From Clostridia bacterium (GTDB lineage Bacteria; Bacillota; Clostridia; Christensenellales; Aristaeellaceae), in assembly GCA_017395065.1 (NCBI GenBank), contig JAFPWH010000051.1, positions 186,001-250,000 on the forward strand: a DNA stretch of 64,000 nucleotides. Reading direction: 5' to 3'. Below, in pieces: positions 17,400-26,198 of the stretch; positions within the stretch are counted from its first letter, which is position 1; the number at the start of each line of letters is the position of its first letter. The position numbers and the translations under genes are program-made. The notes under the pieces are model-generated. The model was not told the DNA's origin. It was given only the letters and a program-made list of their open reading frames with translations, and ran no database searches.

Positions 17400-17434
17400 C
17401 GTCCTGGCGCGTTGAGTGCGCCGGGACGTTTTTT
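17400..17434 (+). terminator. Intrinsic terminator after the CapA-like gene
   Basis: Stem CGTCCTGGCGC / GCGCCGGGACG with one G-T pair, then six T. Confidence 0.88.
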
Positions 17435-17470
17435 ATGCAGGCCTGCGAAAGCGCCCGCGACGGACGATGT

Positions 17471-17866
17471 GCGGTTTTGGGCAAAACCCGTATGATGCAC
17501 CAATACGCGTCGCCTCCGTAGCGGCGGCGTCTACGCCGCCATGGGAATGGCGTATACGAAACAGTGCAGCGTAAAGCGCGGTTTTCCCGTGAATACGCTT
17601 CGCCCTTGGCGCCGGATTGGCGCCGCTACGGAGTAAACGCGATTCTTGATCAAAATCCCGTATGATACACCAATACGCGCCGTCTCAGTATCGGCGGCAA
17701 TCTGCCGCCATGGGGCAACGAGGAGATGACGTTAAGCGCGACATACTCGCGTATTCGCGTCAATATGGCGGCCTTGAGGCCGCCGCTACGGAGAAAGCGC
17801 GGTTTTTGTCAAAACCTCCGTATGGCGCGACTTTTGGGCAATACTCTGTATGGCGTACAATACGCG
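17471..17866. repeat. Tandem 160-170 bp palindrome-rich repeats
   Basis: This fills most of a 603-base gene-free stretch. A box of the form TTTT-GGGC/GATC-AAAA-C-CCGTATG, usually followed by ATRCACCAATACGCG, occurs at 17474, 17642, 17802 (short) and 17832. Between boxes come hairpins with GC arms: GGCGGCGT-CTACGCCGCC near 17522, GGCGCC-GGATT-GGCGCC near 17609, GGCGGCAATCTGCCGCC near 17694 and GGCGGCC-TTGA-GGCCGCC near 17767. CCGCTACGGAG recurs at 17622 and 17782. The first two spacings are about 168 and 160 bases. No reading frame in the region looks coding. Confidence 0.75.
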
Positions 17867-17912
17867 AACTTCCCCCTTCGGGCGGCGGTACCGCTCCAGA
17901 TTATGCAACCGA

Positions 17913-17939
17913 CAGCGGACGGCGCTCGGCCGTCCGCTG
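17913..17939. terminator. Possible bidirectional terminator hairpin
   Basis: A perfect 11-bp stem CAGCGGACGGC / GCCGTCCGCTG with a 5-base loop, lying 35 bases past the stop of the minus-strand sugar-binding protein gene. The T run is poor on both strands. Confidence 0.45.
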
Positions 17940-17974
17940 CGGTTTATTTGGGGGTATGGTTTTCTTTAACGATC

Positions 17975-19555
17975 TCAGTCGGCCATGGGATAGAAGCCGC
18001 GGTAAGCGCCTTCGGCGTAGGCTTCCCTCTGCTCGTCGATGATCTGCTGTCCGCCGCTGGTCAGGATGGCGTTTACGTACTCATCCCAAACGGTGTCGAA
18101 AGCGTCGGGCGCGCAGGTGACGGCCTGAACCAGCAGCTCGCCTTCCTTGGAGGAAATGGTGGTGCCGTAGTCGACCCTGGACTGAATGGTGCGGGTGAAG
18201 GTGATGGGCTCGTAAGCGCCGGTGTTGGAAACCACCAGAGAGTGGGCGACTTCCTCGGTGTATCCGGGATAGCCGTTGGCGGAGGCGGCGTAGTTGAGCT
18301 CGTCGGAGCCGTAGTAGTAGCCGTTGCAGATCGGGGCGCCGTCGGTGGCATGGATCTTGTAGGCGTCTTCGACGTCGGCGATATTCTTAAGGTCGGTGGG
18401 GATGCCGTTATCGTCCACGGTGGTGTAGGTGTGGCCCATCTCGCCGTTCTGCAGCGCGTAGAGCGCTTCGGGGCTGGCCATCCAGTTGAGGTACTTGATC
18501 GCGGCGATGGCAGTCTCGTCGTCGGTGGTGGCGGGGATGAAGATCGCCTGACCGGCGGCGGTGTAGGTCTCATGCAGGGTCGGTCCGTCGACGGCCTTGA
18601 AGGCGTCGCAGGCCAGCCACTTGCCGCCCTCTACGTTCTTGGAGAGCTCCTGCTGATACATGTACTCCATGCGCCAGGCGACGTCCCAGTTGCCTACCCA
18701 GAAGCCGTCCAGACCCAGCACGCGGTCCGCGTCGGTCTGCTCGGAGTTGCCGATGCCGAAGTAATCGGTCACGAGGCCTTCATTGTAGAAGGTGTTCATC
18801 CAGCGGATGGCTTCCTTGGCGCCGGGCAGCAGGTAGTGCATTTCGGCGTAGGCCACCCAGTCTTCCTCGGTGATCTGGTCGTAATCGATGAAGGAGTCCA
18901 TCTGATAGATCCAGCCGTAGAAGGGATCGGCGGCGTACAGGTCGCTGGAATAGGGAATGGTGCGCTCTCCGCCCAGGTTCGCGTCCTTGGCGGCTAACAG
19001 GTAATCGTGGAGCTCTTCGACGTTCTCGGGTACTTCCATGCCCAGCTCTTCCAGCCAGTCCTCACGGATGTACATGCTCTGCGTAGCCACGATGATGCGG
19101 CGGGCGGGCAGATAGTACTGCTGAAGGCCGCTGCCGGTGTCGAACTGGCCGTACTGCAGCACCGAGGCGCCCAGGAAGTCGGTCAGGTCCTGGCCGTACT
19201 CCTCGAGCAGCTCGTCCAGGGGCCTTACGCCGCCCTGGTCGATGTACTGCTGAAGCAGGTCGGTGCCGTAGGTCATGCAGATGTCCGGAGCGGTGCCGCC
19301 CTGCAGCCAGCGGGAGAGCACTTCGCCCTCGCTCCAGCGGGAAGCGGGCACCCATTCGACCTTGATGCCGTTGGGATCGCCGAAATTCTCCTGAATGTAA
19401 TGCAGCTGCCAGCAATCCTCTACATTAAAGCCGGCGATGGAGCGGTCGTACATTTCGACTCTGAGGGTTATCGCGTAATCCTCGGCGAGCGACAGCGCGG
19501 GCATCACGCTAAGCAGCATGCACAGCGCCAGTACAAGAACGAGAAGTTTCTTCAT
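17975..19555 (-). CDS. Extracellular sugar-binding protein of an LplA/YtcQ-type ABC transporter
   Basis: 526 residues. A Sec signal peptide (MKKLLVLVLALCMLLSV, then PALSLA before Glu-Asp). There is no lipobox Cys at the cleavage site, unusual for a Gram-positive binding protein. The mature part shows family 1 solute-binding features: GTAPDICMTYGTDLLQQY near residue 90, Tyr/Trp-rich ligand-side segments, and a C-terminal VWDEYVNAILTSGGQQIIDEQ. It is the third gene of an operon after two permeases and follows an intercistronic hairpin. The ATG has AAAGGAGG 8 bases upstream. No ATPase gene is in the operon; this family commonly shares an MsmX-like ATPase. The ligand is probably an oligosaccharide or polyuronide fragment, by family. 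Confidence 0.9.
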   Translation of the reverse strand: MKKLLVLVLALCMLLSVMPALSLAEDYAITLRVEMYDRSIAGFNVEDCWQLHYIQENFGDPNGIKVEWVPASRWSEGEVLSRWLQGGTAPDICMTYGTDLLQQYIDQGGVRPLDELLEEYGQDLTDFLGASVLQYGQFDTGSGLQQYYLPARRIIVATQSMYIREDWLEELGMEVPENVEELHDYLLAAKDANLGGERTIPYSSDLYAADPFYGWIYQMDSFIDYDQITEEDWVAYAEMHYLLPGAKEAIRWMNTFYNEGLVTDYFGIGNSEQTDADRVLGLDGFWVGNWDVAWRMEYMYQQELSKNVEGGKWLACDAFKAVDGPTLHETYTAAGQAIFIPATTDDETAIAAIKYLNWMASPEALYALQNGEMGHTYTTVDDNGIPTDLKNIADVEDAYKIHATDGAPICNGYYYGSDELNYAASANGYPGYTEEVAHSLVVSNTGAYEPITFTRTIQSRVDYGTTISSKEGELLVQAVTCAPDAFDTVWDEYVNAILTSGGQQIIDEQREAYAEGAYRGFYPMAD

Positions 19556-19590
19556 GTGTCTTTCCTCCTTTTGATTTAACCTCTATATAA

Positions 19591-19607
19591 GAACGGCGCA
19601 GCCGTTC
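19591..19607 (-). other. Intercistronic hairpin before the sugar-binding protein gene
   Basis: GAACGGC-GCA-GCCGTTC, in the 65-base gap between the permease stop and the binding-protein start. It is followed on the minus strand by the AT-rich ribosome site region. A role as an mRNA processing or stability element is inferred. Confidence 0.5.
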
Positions 19608-19620
19608 AAGGTTCGTTTTG

Positions 19621-20526
19621 TCAGCCCTTCACCGCGCCCATTGTGACGCCGGCGACGAAGTAGCGCTGAACGAAGGGATACACCAGCAGGATCGGGAGCG
19701 TGGCGAAGATGATCGTGGCGGATTCGATCGATTCGGAGATGCTGGAGCCCAGGTCGTTCGCGCTTCCCTCCTGCACCGTGACTTCGATGGACTGGCCGCC
19801 CTTGATGAGGTTGTACAGCTTGAGCTGCAAGGGCTGCAGGCTGCGCGAGCTGATGTAGTACAGCGCGTCGGAAAAGCTGTTCCATTTGCCTACCGCGTAG
19901 AACAGCGCCAGCGTCGCAAGCGACGAAAAGCTGAGCGGCAGGTAGATCCTCAGCAATATCTGATAGTCGTTTGCGCCGTCTATGTAGGCCGCTTCATTCA
20001 GCTCGTAGGGCAGGCCGTCGAAGAAGTTTTTGAGGATGATGATGTTGAACGTCGAGATAAGGCCCGGGATGATCAGCGACCACTGCGTATCCAGCATGCC
20101 CAGCTGCTTTACGTTCAGATAGATCGGGATCGTGCCGCCGGAAAAGTACATCGTAAAGACGATGAAAAGCATGAAGATCTTGCGCCCCTTGAGCCGCCGC
20201 ATCGACAGCGGGAAGGCCATCAGGATCGTGAGCACCATCGCGATGAACGTATAGATGACCGTGATCTTGACCGTGAACCAGAGGCTGGTGAACATCGTTG
20301 AGTCCTTGAAGATGGCCTCGTACGCCTTCGTGCTGAACTCCACCGGCCAGAACGACACGGCGCCGCGCAGGATCGCGGATTTCGAAGAAAGCGAGATCGC
20401 GATCACGTTCACGAAGGGCAAAAGGCACACAAGCACGAACAGCATCATCACGCAGGTCAGCACGACCTGCCCGGCGCCGCGCCTGCGGACGATCGAGGGA
20501 GTGTAAGAAGCGGTTTTGCTCGTCAT
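19621..20526 (-). CDS. ABC sugar transporter permease, LplC/YtcP type
   Basis: 301 residues and six membrane helices. The cytoplasmic EAA loop reads EAAYIDGANDYQILLRIYLPLS near residue 180, with the conserved Gly. The C-terminus ends in the typical KYFVAGVTMGAVKG pattern. The ATG follows GGGAGG. It is the middle gene of the permease-permease-binding protein operon, 15 bases after the first permease. It pairs with the product at 20542-21471 to form the membrane channel. Confidence 0.95.
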   Translation of the reverse strand: MTSKTASYTPSIVRRRGAGQVVLTCVMMLFVLVCLLPFVNVIAISLSSKSAILRGAVSFWPVEFSTKAYEAIFKDSTMFTSLWFTVKITVIYTFIAMVLTILMAFPLSMRRLKGRKIFMLFIVFTMYFSGGTIPIYLNVKQLGMLDTQWSLIIPGLISTFNIIILKNFFDGLPYELNEAAYIDGANDYQILLRIYLPLSFSSLATLALFYAVGKWNSFSDALYYISSRSLQPLQLKLYNLIKGGQSIEVTVQEGSANDLGSSISESIESATIIFATLPILLVYPFVQRYFVAGVTMGAVKG

Positions 20527-20541
20527 ATCATTCAGCCTCCC

Positions 20542-21471
20542 TTACCAGATGCCCTGCTCGTCGAACATGCGGCTGACGGTGTTTGCGATCGTGATGAGCA
20601 CGAGTCCAACGACCGACTGGAACATGCCGATGGCGGTCGCCCTGGCCACCTGGCCGTTGATGATGCCGGCGCGGTAGACGAAGGTGGAAATAACGTCGCA
20701 GTAGTCCTGAACGAGGGTATTGCCGATGATGTAGGGCCTGTCGAAGCCGATGCTCATCATGCGGCCGATGTTCATGATCAGAAGCACCACGATGGTGGAG
20801 CGGATGCCGGGCAGCGTCACGTGCCAGATCTGCTGCAGCTTGTTCGCGCCGTCGATCTGCGCCGCCTCGAACAGATTCATGTCCAGCCCCGTGATGGCCG
20901 CGAGGTACAGTATCGTGCCCCAGCCCATGGACTGCCAGACGCCGACCAGCACGTAGGTGAAGCGCCAAAGATGCCCGTCGGTCAGGAAGGGCACGTTGCC
21001 CGAGACGAGGCCCGTCTTAAGCAGCGTCGCGTTGATCAGGCCCGTCGTGGGCGAAAAGATCTCAAGCACCATGCCGCCGATGATGACCCAGCTCAAAAAG
21101 TGCGGAAGGTACAGCATCGTCTGGCTCATCTTTTTGAGCTTGATCAGGCGCATTTCGTTGAGCATGATCGCGAGGATGATCGGCATGGGGAAGCCGAAGA
21201 TCAGGTCCAGGAAATTCAGCCACAGCGTGTTGACCAGCGCGATGGAGAAATCGCGCATTTCGAACACGAAGCGGAAGTTTTCGAAACCGATATAATCGCT
21301 GCCGGCGATGCCGCCGAAGATATTGTATTTCTGGAAGGCGATGATCAGCCCGTACATGGGCTTATAGCAAAATACGAGATACCAGACGATCGGTATCAGC
21401 ATCATGCTGTACAGTCGCCAGTCCTGCAAAAGAAATTTCAGGCGGCTCTTTTGCCGGCGCACATCCTTCAA
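20542..21471 (-). CDS. ABC sugar transporter permease, LplB type
   Basis: 309 residues and six membrane helices. The N-terminal DWRLYSMMLIPIVWYLVF and the EAA loop EAAQIDGANKLQQIWHVTLPG are typical of LplB-type permeases. The start is a TTG at 21471 with GGAGGG 5-8 bases before it; no in-frame ATG is near the N-terminus. It is the first gene of the operon. The facing AraC gene starts about 150 bases away on the plus strand and is the likely regulator. Confidence 0.93.
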   Translation of the reverse strand: MKDVRRQKSRLKFLLQDWRLYSMMLIPIVWYLVFCYKPMYGLIIAFQKYNIFGGIAGSDYIGFENFRFVFEMRDFSIALVNTLWLNFLDLIFGFPMPIILAIMLNEMRLIKLKKMSQTMLYLPHFLSWVIIGGMVLEIFSPTTGLINATLLKTGLVSGNVPFLTDGHLWRFTYVLVGVWQSMGWGTILYLAAITGLDMNLFEAAQIDGANKLQQIWHVTLPGIRSTIVVLLIMNIGRMMSIGFDRPYIIGNTLVQDYCDVISTFVYRAGIINGQVARATAIGMFQSVVGLVLITIANTVSRMFDEQGIW

Positions 21472-21561
21472 GGCGCTCCCTCCTCACAGATGCTGACGGA
21501 TTACAAACTTTCTTGAATCCATTTTATCAGACTTTACACAGGAAATATATGCAATTTGCGC

Positions 21562-21590
21562 TTGAAACTATGCGAATCCTGCAATATAAT
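21562..21590 (+). promoter_or_regulatory. Promoter of the AraC-family gene
   Basis: TTGAAA (21562-21567) and TATAAT (21585-21590) with a 17-base spacer. It lies inside the longest open frame, which shows that the upstream ATG of that frame is not the start. Confidence 0.75.
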
Positions 21591-21624
21591 ATTGTCATCG
21601 GAGAGCGAAGGGAGGCAAGGACCT

Positions 21625-22509
21625 TTGGATGCATACGCGCCGACGAACTATGCCTACAGCGCAATGGGAAACGGCCGCAGCGACTACGACGCGTTTTACG
21701 GCCTGAGCGAGGAAATGAATTATTTCGGCTGGCACTGCCACGATTTTTACGAGCTCTACATCCATCTGCAGGGCGCGGAATACTACAGCGTGGACAACCA
21801 GACCTATATACTGAAGCCCAACCAGCTGTTGCTGCTGCCGCCCTTTCGAATGCACGGGCTCATGGCCAACAACACGCTGAAAAACTACGAGCGCGCGTTC
21901 ATCTACCTGTCCCCCGCGTTCATGAAGACGCTGGGCTGCGGACAGGTGGACATAGAGCAGCTTCTTGGAGACATGATCGAGCGCGACCGTTTCATCTTCG
22001 ACATGACGGAGGAAAACGCGCGCGAATGCGCAAGCCACATACGGCAGGTCTATCTGAACAGCAAAGCCAACACGCTCTGGGACCGGTTTACGGACATCAC
22101 GCACCTGCTCACGGCCATACGGATCATGCTGGAGACCGCGCATTCACAGAGCGGCTCTCCCCCGGCCGTCAAGGTAAACCCGCTCATGCAGGAGATTCTG
22201 AGCTATATCGAAGCGCACTGCGCGGAGCAATTGAGCCTGAAATCGCTGGCAGAGCGCTTCAATATAAGTCAGTCGTCGCTGTCGCATCAGTTTTTGCGCT
22301 ACACCAACCACAGCGTGTACGAGTACATCATCTACAAGCGCGTGATGATGGCAAAGCAGCGCCTGATCGAGGACGTACCGCCGGGAGAGGTCGCCTTTCT
22401 GTGCGGATTCGGCGACTATTCCAACTTTCTGCGCGCTTTCGAGCGCATCAGCGGAAAGTCGCCCAGCCAGTACCGCCGGGAAGTTAAGCAGAACCGGCAG
22501 GAGAGCTGA
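21625..22509 (+). CDS. AraC-family transcriptional regulator
   Basis: 294 residues from a TTG with GGAGG 9 bases upstream. The N-terminal cupin domain has HCHDFYELYIHLQGAEYY and a Pro-rich LLLLPPFRMHG, the usual sugar-sensing fold. The C-terminal double helix-turn-helix has LKSLAERFNISQSSLSHQF and the second AFLCGFGDYSNFLRAFERISGKSP, the AraC signature. It is divergent from the sugar ABC operon that begins at 21471, so it probably regulates that operon in response to the transported sugar. A longer reading from 21556 would span the promoter and is rejected. Confidence 0.92.
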   Translation: MDAYAPTNYAYSAMGNGRSDYDAFYGLSEEMNYFGWHCHDFYELYIHLQGAEYYSVDNQTYILKPNQLLLLPPFRMHGLMANNTLKNYERAFIYLSPAFMKTLGCGQVDIEQLLGDMIERDRFIFDMTEENARECASHIRQVYLNSKANTLWDRFTDITHLLTAIRIMLETAHSQSGSPPAVKVNPLMQEILSYIEAHCAEQLSLKSLAERFNISQSSLSHQFLRYTNHSVYEYIIYKRVMMAKQRLIEDVPPGEVAFLCGFGDYSNFLRAFERISGKSPSQYRREVKQNRQES

Positions 22510-22515
22510 AGGCGC

Positions 22516-23481
22516 TCAGCCCTTGTAGAAGCGGTATTTTTCGACCGCGTCCAGCACGGCGGCCATGTTTTCGAGCGGGATCTCGTAGTTGAGTTCGACG
22601 CTCAGCCCCAGCGCGCCTTCCTTCAGGTACAGGCTCTCCACGCATTCGGCCACGTGGTCGAAGAGCTGCGAGCGCGTGGCGACCGGGAACAGCTGCCTGT
22701 CCAGGTCGAGATTGATGGGGATGACGTGCTCCTTGCGGCACACGCGCACGAGGTTGTCCAGGCCGTTTGCGCGGTACTGCGGGTTGATGATGTCCACGCC
22801 GCACTCGATCAGGTCGGGCATGATCTCCCAGATACAGCCGTCGGTGTGCATATAGATCAGTTGATCGGGCTTGTAGGCCTTGATCATCCCGTAGAGCTTT
22901 CTGAAGCAGGGCTTGAGATACTTGCGCCAGCGCCTTACACCGATGGCGAGCCCCTTCTGCATGCCCAGATCGTCGCCGAAATAGATGATCTCGTCCATTC
23001 TGTTCAATACCGCGGCCACCTGATAGATGTTGTATTCCAGCACCTTGTCGATCAGCGTCTCGATGACCTCGTCCTCCTCGGCGAACCAGACCATGGCGTT
23101 TTCAAAGCCCGCCAGGTCCAGGAGTCTTAGGTACATAAAGCCGTGCGGGAGCCTTCCGTCCCTGCAGGAAGGGATCTTGAGGTCGAACACGTCCTGCTCC
23201 GTGTGTACGGGGTGTTTTACGACGATGGATTCGTTGCCCGCGTGCTCGTTGTGCCATTCGCAGCCCCATTCGTCGAAATAGACGCCCTTTCTGTAGCTGG
23301 CGGGCAGGTTTTCCTCCACCTTGCTCAGGTCCATCTTGAGGCCGTGAAAGAACTGGGGATACTGATCCACCAGACGCTGCAATTCGCTTCCGTATTTCAT
23401 CCAAGCGGCCGGCAGCATTCCCACCGAAACGGGTATGGTATCGGGCGATTCCATGCGGATCGCCTGCGCCAATGTAGACAT
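22516..23481 (-). CDS. Uroporphyrinogen decarboxylase-like (UroD superfamily) protein
   Basis: 321 residues. The TIM-barrel UroD superfamily is suggested by the C-terminal pattern: YMHTDGCIWEIMPDLIECGVDIINPQ, where standard family members have H-x-C/D-G and a GxD-ixxP strand, followed by HVIPINLDLDRQLF. It lacks the N-terminal Arg-rich substrate loop of true HemE, and no haem genes are near, so it is probably a methyltransferase-like or unknown member. These are frequent beside sugar ABC operons in Clostridia. The ATG at 23481 follows AAGGAGG by 8 bases. Its stop lies 6 bases from that of the AraC gene, in convergent orientation. Confidence 0.8.
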   Translation of the reverse strand: MSTLAQAIRMESPDTIPVSVGMLPAAWMKYGSELQRLVDQYPQFFHGLKMDLSKVEENLPASYRKGVYFDEWGCEWHNEHAGNESIVVKHPVHTEQDVFDLKIPSCRDGRLPHGFMYLRLLDLAGFENAMVWFAEEDEVIETLIDKVLEYNIYQVAAVLNRMDEIIYFGDDLGMQKGLAIGVRRWRKYLKPCFRKLYGMIKAYKPDQLIYMHTDGCIWEIMPDLIECGVDIINPQYRANGLDNLVRVCRKEHVIPINLDLDRQLFPVATRSQLFDHVAECVESLYLKEGALGLSVELNYEIPLENMAAVLDAVEKYRFYKG

Positions 23482-23522
23482 GGTTTTCTTCCTCCTTGCG
23501 GGTAAGGATACCCGATGTGTAT

Positions 23523-23551
23523 AAAATACCATAAACCCCGCGCAAAATCAA
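23523..23551 (-). promoter_or_regulatory. Promoter of the UroD-like gene
   Basis: On the minus strand TTGATT (23551-23546) and TATTTT (23528-23523) are 17 bases apart, 42 bases before the ATG. A small hairpin, GGGTATCC-TTACCC, lies in the leader. Confidence 0.5.
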
Positions 23552-23598
23552 TACGTCCGGGCGTTTTTTTCGTTTTTGCGCGCGTGCAAAAAAAGCAT

Positions 23599-23628
23599 TT
23601 GACCGTGCCGCCGGCCGTATGGTATAAT
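23599..23628 (+). promoter_or_regulatory. Promoter of xfp
   Basis: TTGACC (23599-23604) and TATAAT (23623-23628) with an 18-base spacer, 33 bases before the ATG. Confidence 0.78.
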
Positions 23629-23660
23629 GAAGCCAGACAATGAAATACGGGAGGTATTCC

Positions 23661-26048
23661 ATGGCTGAAGAGAAACTGTATTCCTGCCCCGAAAAGGGCC
23701 CGATAACCGACGAGCTTCTGCGCCGGATGGACGCCTGGTGGCGCGCGGCCAACTATCTTGCGGCAGGGCAATTGTACCTGCTGGAGAACCCGCTGCTCAA
23801 AAAGCCGCTGACCCGCGAGATGGTGAAAAAGAAGATCGTAGGCCACTGGGGCACGGTGCCCGGCCAGAACTTCGTGTTCGTTCACTTAAACCGCGTCATC
23901 AAGCGCTACGATCTTGACCTGATACTGCTCTCCGGCCCCGGCCACGGCGGCAACTTCTTCATCGCCAACGACTGGCTGGACGGCAGCTACAGCGAGGTAT
24001 ACCCCAACATCTCTCAGGACGAGGCGGGCATGCAGCGCATGTTCAAGCAGTTCTCCTTCCCGGGCGGAATGCCCAGCCACTGCGCGCCCGAGACCCCCGG
24101 CTCCATCAACGAGGGCGGCGAGCTGGGCTACGGCATCGCGCACGCCTTCGGCGCGGTGTTCGACAATCCCGACCTGATCGCCGCGGTCACGGTGGGCGAC
24201 GGCGAGGCGGAGACCGGCCCCCTTGCGACATCCTGGCAGAGCAATAAGTTTTTGAATCCGATCGGCGACGGCGCGGTGCTGCCGATACTGCACTTAAACG
24301 GCTACAAGATCGCCAACCCCACAATCTTCGCCCGCATGAGCCATCAGGAGATCACGGACTTCTTCCACGGCTGCGGCTGGGAGCCCTACTTCGTGGAGGG
24401 CGACGAGCCGATGAGCATGCACAAAAAGATGGCCGAAACGATGGACACGGTCATCGAAAAAATCCGCGCGATCCAGAAAAACGCCCGCGAAAACAACGAC
24501 ACGCGGCGCCCCGTGTGGCCCATGATCGTCCTGCGCACGCCCAAGGGCTGGACAGGTCCCAAGGTCGTGGACGGAAAGCGCATCGAAGGCAACTTCCTTG
24601 CGCATCAGGTGCCAATCTCGATGGACAAGCCCGAGCACGTCGATCTGCTGGAAAAGTGGCTCAAAAGCTACCGCCCGGAGGAGCTCTTCGACGAAAACGG
24701 CGCGCCCGTGCCCGAGATTGCTTCCCTCGCGCCCAAGGGGAACGCGCGCATCGGCGCAAACCCCCACGCAAACGGCGGACTGCTTTTGCGCGATCTGCGC
24801 CTGCCGGATTTCCGCGATTACGCGGTGCCCGCGCAGCACGGTCTGACCGACGGGCAGGACATGACGGAGCTTGGCAAATTCGTGCGCGACATCTTCAAGC
24901 TCAACGAAAAGAGCCGCAACTTCCGCATCTTCGGTCCGGACGAGACCGCCTCCAACCGCCTGAACAGCGTCTTTGAGGTCGAAAACCGCGACTGGAACGC
25001 CGACCTGCTCGACACCGACGACCACCTCTCCCCCGACGGCAGGGTCATGGATTCCATGCTCTCCGAGCACATGTGCGAGGGCTGGCTGGAGGGCTACCTG
25101 CTGACCGGCCGCCACGGCTTCTTTGCGACCTACGAGGCGTTTGCCAGGATCATAGATTCCATGGCCGCGCAGCACGCCAAGTGGCTCAAAGTCTGCTCCC
25201 AGCTGCCCTGGAGGGAGGAGCTCGCGTCCCTGAACCTGATCATGTGCTCCACCGTCTGGCAGCAGGACCACAACGGCTTTACGCATCAGGACCCCGGCTT
25301 CATGGACCACATCGCCAACAAGAAGGCGGACGTCGTGCGGCTCTACCTCCCGCCGGACAGCAACTGCCTGCTCTCCACCTTCGACCACTGCATACGCTCC
25401 CGCGACTACGTGAACGTGATCGTGGCAAGCAAGCATCCGCGCCCGCAGTGGCTGAGCATGCCCGAGGCCATCAAGCACTGCACGCAGGGCATTTCCATCT
25501 GGGACTGGGCCAGCAACGATCAGGGACAGGAGCCGGACATCGTGTTCGCCAGCGCCGGCGAAACGCCCACAATGGAGGCGCTGGCCGCCGTGTCGATCCT
25601 CCGGGAGGAGCTGCCGGACATCAAGATCCGCTTCATCAACGTGATCGACCTGTTCAAGCTCCAGCCCGCGACCGAGCACCCGCACGGCCTGACCGACGCG
25701 GAGTACGACATGCTCTTTACCCGCGAAACGCCCGTGGTGTTCGCTTTCCACGGCTACAGCTCCCTCGTGCACGAGCTGACCTACCGCCGCCACAACAACC
25801 GCGTGCTGCACGTGCGCGGCTACATCGAGGAAGGCACGATCACCACGCCCTTCGACGTGCGCGTGCAGAACAACGTGGACCGCTTCCATCTGGTGCAGGA
25901 GGCGATCAAGTACATGCCGCAGCTTGGCAACAAGGGCGCCTATCTCTATCAGAAGATGAGCGACAAGCTGGTCGAGCACAAGCAGTACATACACCACTAC
26001 GGCGTGGACCTGCCCGAGGTTTCCGGCTGGAAGTGGGAGAAAAAATAA
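23661..26048 (+). CDS. xfp: Xylulose-5-phosphate / fructose-6-phosphate phosphoketolase
   Basis: Thiamine-diphosphate enzyme splitting xylulose-5-P, and often fructose-6-P, with phosphate into acetyl phosphate and glyceraldehyde-3-P or erythrose-4-P. The 795 residues match the family. The N-terminal half has [19 protein letters not shown] and the TPP motif [20 protein letters not shown] near residue 180. The C-terminal half has [16 protein letters not shown] and the phosphate-side HPRPQW. The ATG at 23661 is preceded by GGGAGG; the in-frame ATG 7 codons earlier has no ribosome site. Single gene with its own promoter. It supports a bifid-shunt-like or pentose phosphoketolase route and supplies acetyl phosphate for ATP. 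Confidence 0.96.
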   Translation: MAEEKLYSCPEKGPITDELLRRMDAWWRAANYLAAGQLYLLENPLLKKPLTREMVKKKIVGHWGTVPGQNFVFVHLNRVIKRYDLDLILLSGPGHGGNFFIANDWLDGSYSEVYPNISQDEAGMQRMFKQFSFPGGMPSHCAPETPGSINEGGELGYGIAHAFGAVFDNPDLIAAVTVGDGEAETGPLATSWQSNKFLNPIGDGAVLPILHLNGYKIANPTIFARMSHQEITDFFHGCGWEPYFVEGDEPMSMHKKMAETMDTVIEKIRAIQKNARENNDTRRPVWPMIVLRTPKGWTGPKVVDGKRIEGNFLAHQVPISMDKPEHVDLLEKWLKSYRPEELFDENGAPVPEIASLAPKGNARIGANPHANGGLLLRDLRLPDFRDYAVPAQHGLTDGQDMTELGKFVRDIFKLNEKSRNFRIFGPDETASNRLNSVFEVENRDWNADLLDTDDHLSPDGRVMDSMLSEHMCEGWLEGYLLTGRHGFFATYEAFARIIDSMAAQHAKWLKVCSQLPWREELASLNLIMCSTVWQQDHNGFTHQDPGFMDHIANKKADVVRLYLPPDSNCLLSTFDHCIRSRDYVNVIVASKHPRPQWLSMPEAIKHCTQGISIWDWASNDQGQEPDIVFASAGETPTMEALAAVSILREELPDIKIRFINVIDLFKLQPATEHPHGLTDAEYDMLFTRETPVVFAFHGYSSLVHELTYRRHNNRVLHVRGYIEEGTITTPFDVRVQNNVDRFHLVQEAIKYMPQLGNKGAYLYQKMSDKLVEHKQYIHHYGVDLPEVSGWKWEKK

Positions 26049-26138
26049 AAAAGCACGATGCCGCCGCAGCGGTGGTAACGCATTGTTATACCTCCTGCGG
26101 CGGCTGCATCGCCATAAACCTTTCCTCTTGAACGCAAA

Positions 26139-26177
26139 ACGAACCCCGCGCCGCCAAATCGCGGTGCGGGGGCGTTT
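26139..26177. terminator. Bidirectional terminator between xfp and the hydrolase
   Basis: GC-rich inverted repeat (AACGAACCCCGCGCCG against CGGTGCGGGGGCGTT, one mismatch) with T-rich flanks on both strands, between convergent genes. Confidence 0.65.
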
Positions 26178-26198
26178 TGCTCTTTTCTGCTTTTTGTG

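Noticed and set aside
17471..17866. CRISPR array
   Set aside because: Units are 160-170 bases with internal palindromes, copies are imperfect, there are no unique spacers of uniform length, and no cas gene is present.
22516..23481. Haem pathway hemE
   Set aside because: The N-terminal substrate loop of true uroporphyrinogen decarboxylase is missing and no haem genes are near.
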